From positions 28,177-92,176 of the forward strand of contig NZ_KB894084.1 in the NCBI RefSeq assembly GCF_000374325.1: DNA of 64,000 nt, written 5' to 3'. Below the pieces are notes generated by a model. The model saw only the letters and a program-made list of their open reading frames with translations, was not told the origin of the DNA and did no database searches. This DNA is from Allofustis seminis DSM 15817. GTDB lineage: Bacteria > Bacillota > Bacilli > Lactobacillales > Carnobacteriaceae_A. Below, piece by piece: positions 1-9,492 of this stretch (within the stretch, counting starts at the first letter, position 1; the number at the start of each line of letters is the position of its first letter). Both the position numbers and the translations under genes were made by a program.

Positions 1-1
1 A

Positions 2-1081
2 GGCAAAATGCTAGCACTCTCTGCTCAAGCAAAAGGTTATCGTATCGCGATGTATGATCCCAATCCACAAGCATGTGGTTTCAGTGTTGCAGATACTTAT
101 CAGGTGGGATCCTTTGACGACCGTACGAAATTGTTACAATTCATTCAGCAAACAGATGTCGTAACTTATGAATTTGAGAATATTGATGGACCACTTCTGG
201 AAGAAATTGCTGAAAAAAGTTATTTACCACAAGGGGCAACTTTCTTACAAACGACACAAGACCGTCTGATGGAAAAATCATGGCTGGCATCCTTAGATAT
301 TCCAGTGGTTGCCCATCATGCAGTACGGACTCTTCAAGATTTACAACAAGCAGCATGTGCCTTGCAATATCCTTTTGTACTTAAGACAACGCGTTTTGGT
401 TATGATGGTAAAGGACAAGAAGTGCTGAAGACACCACAAGATCTAGATAAGCCAGAAGTGCATGCTATTGTCGCTCAAGGAGCGGTAGCAGAAGCCTTTT
501 GCCCATTCCAATATGAAGCATCGATAATCGTGGCCCGTGATCTCTATGGAAATATTGAGTGTTTCCCAGCGGCACGCAATGAGCATCGTTCAGGTATATT
601 ATTTGCATCCATTGTTCCACTTGCAAATGAAAAAGTCATTCAAAAAATGCATGCTATCGCCTTTAAGATTGCTCAAAAGAGTGAGCTTGTTGGGGTGTGC
701 GGTGTGGAATTCTTTGTGACAGAGCAAGGCGAGATCTATGTCAATGAACTTGCTCCGCGTCCACACAATAGTGGGCATTATACCATTGAAGCATGCTCTG
801 TGTCGCAATTTGATCAGCATATTGATGCCATTTGCGGTCAAGCACTCGCTCCTATCATATTGCACTCTGATGCATTGATGGTGAACATTCTCGGGCAACA
901 TGTTATCGATATCGAGACAGTAAGAGAACATTTTAAAGCGGCACATGTTCATTTTTATCGAAAAGGAGAGAGTCGCACTGGACGTAAAATGGGACATTGG
1001 ACATGTCTTGCCCCAAATGCGGCTGCTATTACACAAATGCTAGCGACACCATTTTTAAGTAATTGGCGCGATAAATTTTAA
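2..1081 (+). CDS. purK: N5-carboxyaminoimidazole ribonucleotide synthase, 5' end cut by window edge
   Basis: PurK uses ATP and bicarbonate to convert AIR to N5-CAIR in de novo purine synthesis. The frame is open from the first bases (Gly-Lys before the first Met), matching the GGGQLGKM nucleotide-fold start of the family, so the ATG at 8 is internal and roughly 15 to 20 residues are missing. The ATP-grasp fold is clear: VLKTTRFGYDGKGQ around residue 125, then CGVEFF and the metal-binding NELAPRPHNSGHYTIEAC near residue 245. The C-terminus looks complete. The gene is followed by an intrinsic terminator. It was probably the end of a purine operon (purE normally precedes it), but that lies outside the window. 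Confidence 0.93.
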   Translation, partial: GKMLALSAQAKGYRIAMYDPNPQACGFSVADTYQVGSFDDRTKLLQFIQQTDVVTYEFENIDGPLLEEIAEKSYLPQGATFLQTTQDRLMEKSWLASLDIPVVAHHAVRTLQDLQQAACALQYPFVLKTTRFGYDGKGQEVLKTPQDLDKPEVHAIVAQGAVAEAFCPFQYEASIIVARDLYGNIECFPAARNEHRSGILFASIVPLANEKVIQKMHAIAFKIAQKSELVGVCGVEFFVTEQGEIYVNELAPRPHNSGHYTIEACSVSQFDQHIDAICGQALAPIILHSDALMVNILGQHVIDIETVREHFKAAHVHFYRKGESRTGRKMGHWTCLAPNAAAITQMLATPFLSNWRDKF

Positions 1082-1126
1082 GAAAATGATACAATAAATA
1101 CATTTCTTACATGGTATAAATCATTT

Positions 1127-1162
1127 AAAAGATCCTGTATTGTTATTATCAGGGTCTTTTTT
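1127..1162 (+). terminator. Intrinsic terminator after purK
   Basis: Stem of gatcctg paired with cagggtc (one G-U) around a 12-nt loop, continuing through an A-run paired with a T-run, starting 46 bp after the purK stop. Confidence 0.8.
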
Positions 1163-1313
1163 ATCGCTCTAAAAAGATAAAACTTCCTATATATAGTGAC
1201 TATAGATTTTGCGATTAAAAAAGTAATTTGTATAGATTAAAATAATTCATCATATTAATTTTAATGGTGCTATTGATTATTAATGAATGTGTCCGCATAA
1301 TCTAGCGCATATC

Positions 1314-1342
1314 TTGACTTTCTTGAATAAAGAGTGTAAATT
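1314..1342 (+). promoter_or_regulatory. Candidate promoter for the surface protein gene
   Basis: TTGACT at 1314-1319, a 17-bp spacer and TAAATT at 1337-1342, about 58 bp before the start codon. The stretch from 1163 to 1399 is very AT-rich and holds nothing else I can name, apart from a short dyad (attaaaat/attttaat) near 1236-1265. Confidence 0.45.
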
Positions 1343-1399
1343 TATTAAAAATGCCCATTTTTAGTATGCGATGTAAGAAAAAAAGAAAAGGGTGGCAGT

Positions 1400-1585
1400 G
1401 TGAATAAGAAGATACAAAATATATTGATACATTTACTCTTAGGGGTACTTTTCCTCGTGCATGTTGCACCAATTCATGCACTTGGCGAGACCTTGACACA
1501 AGACAATGGCACATTTCAATATCAATTGAATGGTGACGGTGTGCGTGTGACAGGTTTTCCAAGGATCAAACGATTTCTAAATTAG
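1400..1585 (+). CDS. N-terminal signal-peptide fragment of the surface protein
   Basis: GTG start with an AGGGTGG ribosome-binding site about 5 bp upstream. The 61-codon product begins MNKKIQNILIHLLLG, a typical Sec signal peptide with a Lys-rich n-region, a hydrophobic core and likely cleavage after IHALG. After about residue 50 the reading becomes non-homologous (PRIKRFLN, then stop), because the downstream repeats continue in the next frame from about 1555. It is therefore the 5' exon-like piece of the frameshifted 1400-10540 gene and probably has no separate function. Confidence 0.6.
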   Translation: MNKKIQNILIHLLLGVLFLVHVAPIHALGETLTQDNGTFQYQLNGDGVRVTGFPRIKRFLN

Positions 1586-1728
1586 AAATTCCTGATGACA
1601 TTGAGGGTGTCCCCGTAACCGAGATTGCGGATCAGGCATTTAGCCAGAAAAATATTGAAACACTTATCTTAGGTAGCCATGTCAAACGTATCGGGAATTA
1701 TGCATTTGCCGCCAATAAGATCGAGCAT

Positions 1729-4700
1729 GTGGAGATTAATCAAGAATTGAAAGAAATTGGCGATTATGCTTTTCGCGACAATGCATTGAACCAGTTGGAC
1801 TTAAAAAATGTGACAACTATTGGGACTGAAGCATTTGCAAATAATAACTTGGACTCCATCGCCTGGCCAAATGTTCAAAAAGTGGGCGATCGTGCTTTTA
1901 TTAACAATATTTTCTATGAAGTGACAGCCCCTTCAACGATTGAAAGCTACGGTTCTGGTGTTTTTTCTAAAAATGAACGTTATGTTTTAATCAAAACTAG
2001 CAATCCACATATTCAAACAGAAGTTGTTAAAGATGCTTTTGGACAAGTTGTCAATCCTGTGACTGTAACGGTTGAATTTGTAGATCAAGCGACTGGCGAA
2101 AAGATTTTAGACGATCAGATAATTGGAAATGATTTCCAAAAAATTGATGGTTTAATCTTTTTGAATCAAAAAAACGCCTACACGCCAGACAAAATTACAG
2201 GATATCGTCCGATACAAGAGACGGTTGAATTTACCCCTGATACAACAGATTATAAATTAACTATAAAATATGAAAATCGTAGCATTAAACCTAAATTTAA
2301 AGTGGTCAAATCACCATTCATTGAAGCGGACGGTGACGGTTCAGAAGATGTCTTGAAATCTTTTGTAACGGCGACAGACTTGGATGGTAATGATCTTTCT
2401 GCTCAAATAAAAGTCAACCCGACGACTGTTGACAGTTCTGTTCGAGGTCCAGTCGAGGTTACTTATCAAGTAACAGATGCAAATGGAAATACAGCGACTT
2501 TTGAACTAAAAGTGATGGTTGGAACGAATTGGTTTGACTTTGAGCTTGGTAAGGGCTGGGTTCTGGGTGATTTTACTTATGATGGCGATAAAGTAACAGG
2601 ACTTTCAGCGAGTGGTCAAGAAAAGATTAAGACCCAAAAAGAATTAATTTTACCACATTTGAATCCGCATGATGGTTCAACTACTATTCATACTGTAGCT
2701 ATTAACATGGATGATGCAACTTCTTTCCGTAAGAAAGGACTAACAAGCGTAGCCGATTTTGCGGGCAATATTACAACCATTGAAGGGAAATATGATCGTT
2801 ATAGCGGGTCCTACAATGCTGAAACTGGCAGAGGAACGAGTCGGGGCGAATTTTCAAATAATAAATTAACGTCCATAGACTTAAAAGGTTTGGAATATGT
2901 CGGTAAAAGTGCATTCCAAAATAACCAACTGGAAAAAATTACTTTTCCAAGCTTGAAAGTAATTGGTGCAAGTGCCTTTGCGGGGAACAATTTGAAAACT
3001 ATTGAAGAAAATGACTTACCAAATGTCGAAAAACTCATCGAAATTTGGAACTTCGGTAGCGGCAACAAGTTGACAAAAGTACATATGCCACGCTTGGTAT
3101 CCATTGAATCGACAGGCTTTATCGACAACCCAATTGCCGATGCCTATATGCCTAAGCTTGAAATGGTAGGACCTAATACCTTTGCTGGGAACAAGTTGAC
3201 GGAAGTGACACCTAATAATTTTCCGTCCTTAAAAGTAATTGATGAAGGTGCTTTTCGCAATGGGGCTATCACGAAATTGGAATTGCCGCTGGTGGAAGAT
3301 TTAGGCGATGGTTTTCGAAATAACCCTATTACAGAAGTTGTGCCGAATTTTCCGAAGTTGAAAGTTATTCGTTCAAGTGCGCTTGCAAACAAAAATATCT
3401 CAGAAATTACTGCTCCCGTCCTAGAGAAAATCGAAAGCAATGCATTTTATAATAATCCAGGAAGTACATCTTATGCAGGAGATGTTGCAGTCTGGACAGA
3501 CAATACGAATTTGACGAGTAAAGAGAATTATCTGATTAATCCAACTGAACGCGATGAAGAATTAGTATGGAAAGAGTCCGACTTCGTTTGGGATAGCAAT
3601 AATCGCAATCGCGTGCTTGGGTTTTCCTCCGTTGGGAAACGAAAATTCCCTGAAATGGAACGCAAGCTGACTTTGCCTGCACGTGCACGTATTGTTGGCA
3701 AACTAGCCTTTAATAACCTCGGCTTAGTCTCTGTGATAGCACCTCATGTCGAAGAAGTAGAAGAAGGTGCATTTTTCGGGAATAACTTAACGAATATTGA
3801 TGATGCCTTTTCATCTTTGAAAGTTGCTGGAGACTTATCCTTTGCGGTAAATGGCTTGACCGAGCTGTCGTTGCCAGCGCTTGAAACGACAAGTTATCGT
3901 ACTTTTTTTGGTAACAAATTAACAAAATTAAACTTGCCAAATGCTTTATCTATTGGTGAAGAAGCTTTTGAGCGTAACCCGATAAAAGAGTTATATTTGC
4001 CAAAAGTAAAAGTGATTGAACAAGATGCATTCACCTCTCACCAATTAAAAGAACTTTCTTTACCTTCTGTTGAAAGAATTGGTGTCGCAGCATTCTCTAA
4101 AGTTAACTCCCGCACGGCTGGAGCTAATCGTATGGATCCTCCTTATCCAGACCGAGTCGTTTCGGGATATGGGGCAAGTACGTTGGAAAAAGTTGACTTA
4201 CCAAATGTAAAAGAAATTGGAGATCTTGCATTTGCAGGAAACAAAATTGCAGAAATTAATATTACGCATGTTCAAACCATTCGCCGCAAAGCGTTTCATG
4301 AGAATAAAATTAGTGGTGATCTTGTACTTCCAGATGTTCAAATGATTGGTCCGAGCGCTTTTGCACGCAATGCATTAGATAATGTCCATGTAAAAGATAC
4401 GCTTGCAACGTTAGATGCAACAGCATTTGATAAAAATGTAAGTAATAACAAAGATCGCCGTCCAGTATTTGTCTTTATCGAAGGACGTGAAAATCCCCAT
4501 CATTTAGAAGATGGCTACACGCAAAATGTTCGTCAACATATTATTAATCCGACCCAAGTGACGGTCAAACATGTGGACACAGAAGAAAATGAGTTGGCGG
4601 AAAGTGTTACAGAATATATCTTGAGCGAAAAAACATATTCTGCTTATCAGATTTTTAATTATGCAGCAGATAAAGAGTCAAAAGTTGCTCCAGATAATCG

Positions 4701-7700
4701 TCAAGAAAATGTCGTTAAATTTGTGTATACGAAGTTAGATTTAGATGAGAAACAGACACAAGGCATTGAGATCTGGCAAGATTACGAAACTGATTTAGAT
4801 AGTGGTAACAAAAAAACACACTACAAAATTGGAGAATTGATGACGATTCGACTATATATGGATTTGACTGGTTTCGATTCACAAATGAACAAAGGGAAAC
4901 TCAAAGTCTATTTTGATCCGAAATATATCGATCCTGAAAGTATTAGTATGCCATCTTCTTTAAGTGTGGAACGCTATGACGTGAAAAACACTGGAATCGT
5001 TGAGATTTCATTGAAATCAATCAGTGGCGGTTTCCAATTGGAGCTACCAATTAACTGGCGCTTTAGAAAATATGTAACACCAATGAATTATCCATTTAAA
5101 GTGAATTCATTATTTGAAAATGATGGTGAAGTCTTATCTGTTTCAAAACTGCTCACGCTTTCTGGTTATTATGATCTGCCCCGGATGGAAAAAGGCAGTC
5201 CAATCAATACCCCAAGTACAGAAAAAACAACACGCCGTCCAACAGATAATGGACCACGTATAATGGGTACGATTGAACAATTTGTAACCGATGAGAATAC
5301 TTATGAATACAAAGTGGGAACGCCAAAACCAGTCCGTTATGATTTCACTATCAATGGCTTAGAACGTAATGTCGATCGTGCGATCATTACAGATACATTA
5401 CCTACTTATATTGCTGTAAATAAATCTGGCGCTTTGGAAGAAAGAGTTGCTACATTTGATCTAAAATTGAACCCAGCATGGGCATTGTCAAACGACGGAA
5501 AAACAGTATCGCAGACGGTAGATTTCCCAGCAACTGTCTATCCTAACCGATATTTTGCGCCGCTTTATTTATCATATCCTGATCTAAAAGCAGGTTACAA
5601 CGTTGAAAACCACGCTCAAATTGATTTAAGAGTTAATGATAAAGGAGCTGCTGAAAAAGATTTTACAGTTTCTGATAGCCTATCTATTTATACAGCATTT
5701 TATACAGATGTGGTGGATGCAGGCAGATTGAAATTTGAAAAGAATGCTTATGGTCGTCCACATGGCACACCATTTGATAGTTATTTCTATGATGTTCAAT
5801 CAGATCGTGAAAAAACGATACCATTTTTATTGAGAATAACATCATCTAGTTCACGCTCTGACTTAAAAGAAGTGACATTAACGGACTATAAGTTAGATGA
5901 TCGACTTTATTATAGTGGTGTATCCTTCCCAAGAGATTCGCATACGGCAAATAATATTCCTGTGTCAATTGTCGCTTATCAACAGTTGGGCGATAAAATG
6001 AATCCAGCAAATGATAAGATCTTACATGAGACCTCTGTTGAAATGTCCGAAAAGAATGAAGTGGTATTTGATGAGAGCTATGCAAAAGAGATTGATTATG
6101 TCCAAATTATTCTCCCTGAAAAACACAAAGTTTTTTCGGCACTTGAATTCTTGGTCAATACAAAATTAAAAGATCCAAATAAAAAACATTATATTCCAGG
6201 TGGATTAAAAAGCGATAATGTCTTCAAAAACCATGCGGTAATGTCAGGAAATCTCTATGAAGGTGGAACGGACACCGCAATCTCTAAACGTGGGGACGTG
6301 GTTGAAGAGCAATCAGGCGTATTGATTAGTAAATATGATGAAGCATGGGATAATCTGGCAGGTAACCTTATATGGGGTGTTCGCGATCAGGTTAGCATTC
6401 GTGAATATCAGCAGCAAGCAAGTGTTCGCAAAACACAAACTTACTCTAGCTCGAAAATGTTATTCCCTGGAGATAAAGGCAGCTACAATTTATCGGTCGT
6501 TCCTCATGCAAAAAGTGTGAATGGTCATGGTGAAGTTATTGACCAATCAGGCGAAAATTATCATGATTTTGAAATGGTCGATTTATTGCCAAAAGGTATC
6601 ATACCAACCAAAGTCACTTTAAATAATGACTTTATACGTGCTGGCGGAAGTTGGACCTTAGAAGCTAATTATAATGGAACAGGACGTGAGGCTCTCGTCT
6701 TTAAAGGAGCAGAAATTCCAGGAAACATTCGCAGTATCGCCACTATTGATACAGAAATTGATTATGATGTTGAAGAAGGCTACATTAAAAATGAAGTCTA
6801 TTGGAATTACACGAATGATGCCATTGAAAAAGTTGGCTATAAAAAAGCGTTGCCAGGAACTGACAACGAATGGCTCTATGATGATGCAACAATTCGCGTT
6901 CAAAAAGCGAGTGAAATGTCTGCAAGAAAATCAATTCGTAAAGCTGGCGAGTTAATGTGGATGTCAACGGGCATCCAAACGCAGTCCGAAGAGGCATTTG
7001 ATTATCGCTTATCACTTTATAACAATCGCAATACGCCTAGAAAAGAGATTGATGTCGTTGACGTATTGCCTTATGTAGGAGATCAAAGTATCCAAGAGCT
7101 TAATATTGGCACTGGTAAACGCGCACCACGTGAAAGCGAATTTGAAAATAGCTTGGATTTAGACCGTACAATAGAAGTCCCTGATGGTTATGAAGTGCTT
7201 TATTGGAATAGTGATACGCCAATGAATTATCAAGGAAAAGCAGCTGATGAAACATTTGCTAATTTAAATTGGCCAACAACACCAGCGAAGAATACGCGTG
7301 CTATCCGCATTCGTGCAAAAGAAAATATCGAACTTGCACCAAATAGCTCCTTACACGTGATTATTCCGATGAAAGCACCAAAAAATACGGTGGCTAATGA
7401 TTTTGATCGCTCAGGACAGCGTGCTTATAACACCTTTGTTCGCAAGGATGCCCACACGGTGCGCTTTGTTGAACCAAACCGTGTTTACAATGAATTGGGC
7501 TATCCACGAGGCAGCATCAGCTTCAATAAATATGGACATGAAGGCAAACATATTGCTACACAAGACTTAGAAAAACTTGAGGGTGCAATATTTGAACTAT
7601 ATACGGAAGATGGCGAGCTTGTGGGTAGCGCTACATCAGATGCTAAGGGACATGTACGTTTTGACGATTTAGATATCAAAAAAACTTATACCTTGAAAGA

Positions 7701-9492
7701 AGCAAAAGCACCTGAAGGGTATCAACTTTCTAAAAAAACATTTGAAATTACTTATGAAGATTTCAAGAAAACCTTTAAGCAAACGCAAACCTTCGATTAT
7801 CACTTAACGGATGCACAAGAACAAGATGTGGTGAACATCAAGCCAATTTATGGCACCTTAAAACTTGAAAAAGTAAATGGGGAAAATAAACCGCTAGAAA
7901 ATGTTCGCTTCCATCTTGTGGGTCGTGATGATGCGGATCGTGTAATTTATGATAAAGAGCATTTTACAGATCGCAAAGGTCAAGTTAGCGTTAATCAGTT
8001 ACCAGAAGGAAAATATACCCTGACAGAAGTAAAAGATGAGAATCGAACGGGATATGTACCAGCTGAGCCGAGAGAATTCGTTATTGATAAGACGCATCGT
8101 GCTATTGAATATCTTGGTGATCAAGCGATTGTCAACCGCAATGTTCAATTGATCATCAACAAAGTGGAAGTGGCAGCTGATTTCGATCTGACAACTTCAT
8201 TAAAAGATTTTACGAATTTTGGATTGAAGAAATTGGATGGCTATCGCTTCGTGATTACTGAAGTCGCAAATCCGACCCGTCAGATCACAACTGGACCGAC
8301 TGTAAAAGGGGTCATAAAAGTTGAAGGCTTGAAAGTTAATACCTTATATGAGATTGAAGAACAAAAACAAACCGCCGATCCAATGCATGCACATAACCCA
8401 AATAAATATCGCTTTATGATTAATGATCGTGGTGTGCTCTTAGCTGAGGATGGTAGCGAGTTTAGACAAAACATTGTCAATTTCCCGAATGCGAAGAAAG
8501 AGTTGAAAGGTCGTATTCAAGTCATAAAAGTAGATAACGCGGATCGTCCACTTGAAGGTGCCGTCTTTGGACTCTACGATATGAATGATGAACTTCTTCG
8601 TGAGGCAACGACAACATTGAATGCTGATGGAAAAGCACAAGTCATCTTTGATGAATTGACAGCGGGTACCTATAAAGTGAAAGAAATACGTGCTCCGAAA
8701 GGATATGTCAAATCAGAGACCGTTCAAACCGTTGTTATTCCAAAATCAATTTATGATGAGATGATGTATGATCCAACGGTAGATACTTCGGGAGATACAT
8801 TTATCAAAACGGTGGGATTCACCTATCATAACCAACCATTTGAACTAGAGATCGTAAAAGGCGATACATTCAAAGAAAATGTTACGATAAGTTATGCAGA
8901 AGATTTTATTAAAGAAAATCCAGAATATCGTTATCGCCGCAAAGGTAATGAATTTGTCGATATTTATCTTCCACTTGAAGGTGTTGAATTTGAACTTTAT
9001 CAAGATGCAGGAAATCAAACGCTACAATTCGTACAAACATTGACGACCGATGCAGAAGGACATCTTCCTGTAGCTGATGTTGAGTGGAATCAGAACACTA
9101 ATTATATTCTTATCGAAACTAAAGCTAAATCAGGTTATAAATTAGATAAGACACCAATTGAGTTGAATTTAAGAAATCTCTCTAAGTTAGAAACTTTTGA
9201 TGGAACAATTTATCGCTATAAAGAGAATACACCTGAACGTGGACGTATTATTATTTCTAAATATGATCAAGACAATCGTCAGATCTTATCAGGTGCCAAA
9301 TTTGGTCTTTATGAAAAAGGCAACTTAGAGCGTCCGCTTCAAGTTGCGACTACGAATCAATCGGGTTATATTGAATTCAAAGATTTGAAATTGAAATCCG
9401 ATAATTATTCTGGTGAATATGTTGTCAAAGAAATCCAGTCACCTAAAGGATATCAACTGCTTAACCAATCATTTCAGTGTTGTACTGAATGA
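1729..9492 (+). CDS. Main body of surface protein: BspA-type LRR, MucBP-like and SpaA/Cna-B domains
   Basis: Open frame of 2,587 codons from an internal GTG; homologous coding begins earlier, near 1555. Going by residue from 1729, the N-terminal 60 residues are BspA-type leucine-rich repeats (IGDYAF, IGTEAF). A MucBP-like segment follows at about 110-180 and an Ig-like domain at about 187-265 (VTYQVTDANGNTATFELKV). Two further repeat blocks lie at about 330-600 and 625-905, and a second MucBP-like segment at about 943-1000. A long adhesive region follows, then five prealbumin-like SpaA/Cna-B modules starting near 1924, 2042, 2260, 2369 and 2504 (GAxFxLY and KAPEGYQL/KGY signatures). The frame ends in a non-homologous QCCTE stop caused by the extra base at 9475. 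Such proteins usually mediate adhesion to host or neighbouring cells; the ligand cannot be told from the sequence. Confidence 0.75.
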   Translation: MEINQELKEIGDYAFRDNALNQLDLKNVTTIGTEAFANNNLDSIAWPNVQKVGDRAFINNIFYEVTAPSTIESYGSGVFSKNERYVLIKTSNPHIQTEVVKDAFGQVVNPVTVTVEFVDQATGEKILDDQIIGNDFQKIDGLIFLNQKNAYTPDKITGYRPIQETVEFTPDTTDYKLTIKYENRSIKPKFKVVKSPFIEADGDGSEDVLKSFVTATDLDGNDLSAQIKVNPTTVDSSVRGPVEVTYQVTDANGNTATFELKVMVGTNWFDFELGKGWVLGDFTYDGDKVTGLSASGQEKIKTQKELILPHLNPHDGSTTIHTVAINMDDATSFRKKGLTSVADFAGNITTIEGKYDRYSGSYNAETGRGTSRGEFSNNKLTSIDLKGLEYVGKSAFQNNQLEKITFPSLKVIGASAFAGNNLKTIEENDLPNVEKLIEIWNFGSGNKLTKVHMPRLVSIESTGFIDNPIADAYMPKLEMVGPNTFAGNKLTEVTPNNFPSLKVIDEGAFRNGAITKLELPLVEDLGDGFRNNPITEVVPNFPKLKVIRSSALANKNISEITAPVLEKIESNAFYNNPGSTSYAGDVAVWTDNTNLTSKENYLINPTERDEELVWKESDFVWDSNNRNRVLGFSSVGKRKFPEMERKLTLPARARIVGKLAFNNLGLVSVIAPHVEEVEEGAFFGNNLTNIDDAFSSLKVAGDLSFAVNGLTELSLPALETTSYRTFFGNKLTKLNLPNALSIGEEAFERNPIKELYLPKVKVIEQDAFTSHQLKELSLPSVERIGVAAFSKVNSRTAGANRMDPPYPDRVVSGYGASTLEKVDLPNVKEIGDLAFAGNKIAEINITHVQTIRRKAFHENKISGDLVLPDVQMIGPSAFARNALDNVHVKDTLATLDATAFDKNVSNNKDRRPVFVFIEGRENPHHLEDGYTQNVRQHIINPTQVTVKHVDTEENELAESVTEYILSEKTYSAYQIFNYAADKESKVAPDNRQENVVKFVYTKLDLDEKQTQGIEIWQDYETDLDSGNKKTHYKIGELMTIRLYMDLTGFDSQMNKGKLKVYFDPKYIDPESISMPSSLSVERYDVKNTGIVEISLKSISGGFQLELPINWRFRKYVTPMNYPFKVNSLFENDGEVLSVSKLLTLSGYYDLPRMEKGSPINTPSTEKTTRRPTDNGPRIMGTIEQFVTDENTYEYKVGTPKPVRYDFTINGLERNVDRAIITDTLPTYIAVNKSGALEERVATFDLKLNPAWALSNDGKTVSQTVDFPATVYPNRYFAPLYLSYPDLKAGYNVENHAQIDLRVNDKGAAEKDFTVSDSLSIYTAFYTDVVDAGRLKFEKNAYGRPHGTPFDSYFYDVQSDREKTIPFLLRITSSSSRSDLKEVTLTDYKLDDRLYYSGVSFPRDSHTANNIPVSIVAYQQLGDKMNPANDKILHETSVEMSEKNEVVFDESYAKEIDYVQIILPEKHKVFSALEFLVNTKLKDPNKKHYIPGGLKSDNVFKNHAVMSGNLYEGGTDTAISKRGDVVEEQSGVLISKYDEAWDNLAGNLIWGVRDQVSIREYQQQASVRKTQTYSSSKMLFPGDKGSYNLSVVPHAKSVNGHGEVIDQSGENYHDFEMVDLLPKGIIPTKVTLNNDFIRAGGSWTLEANYNGTGREALVFKGAEIPGNIRSIATIDTEIDYDVEEGYIKNEVYWNYTNDAIEKVGYKKALPGTDNEWLYDDATIRVQKASEMSARKSIRKAGELMWMSTGIQTQSEEAFDYRLSLYNNRNTPRKEIDVVDVLPYVGDQSIQELNIGTGKRAPRESEFENSLDLDRTIEVPDGYEVLYWNSDTPMNYQGKAADETFANLNWPTTPAKNTRAIRIRAKENIELAPNSSLHVIIPMKAPKNTVANDFDRSGQRAYNTFVRKDAHTVRFVEPNRVYNELGYPRGSISFNKYGHEGKHIATQDLEKLEGAIFELYTEDGELVGSATSDAKGHVRFDDLDIKKTYTLKEAKAPEGYQLSKKTFEITYEDFKKTFKQTQTFDYHLTDAQEQDVVNIKPIYGTLKLEKVNGENKPLENVRFHLVGRDDADRVIYDKEHFTDRKGQVSVNQLPEGKYTLTEVKDENRTGYVPAEPREFVIDKTHRAIEYLGDQAIVNRNVQLIINKVEVAADFDLTTSLKDFTNFGLKKLDGYRFVITEVANPTRQITTGPTVKGVIKVEGLKVNTLYEIEEQKQTADPMHAHNPNKYRFMINDRGVLLAEDGSEFRQNIVNFPNAKKELKGRIQVIKVDNADRPLEGAVFGLYDMNDELLREATTTLNADGKAQVIFDELTAGTYKVKEIRAPKGYVKSETVQTVVIPKSIYDEMMYDPTVDTSGDTFIKTVGFTYHNQPFELEIVKGDTFKENVTISYAEDFIKENPEYRYRRKGNEFVDIYLPLEGVEFELYQDAGNQTLQFVQTLTTDAEGHLPVADVEWNQNTNYILIETKAKSGYKLDKTPIELNLRNLSKLETFDGTIYRYKENTPERGRIIISKYDQDNRQILSGAKFGLYEKGNLERPLQVATTNQSGYIEFKDLKLKSDNYSGEYVVKEIQSPKGYQLLNQSFQCCTE

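Noticed and set aside
599..1036. 145-codon open frame on the minus strand inside purK
   Set aside because: It is antisense to a well-conserved ATP-grasp sequence, has Cys-rich random-looking content and no ribosome-binding site.
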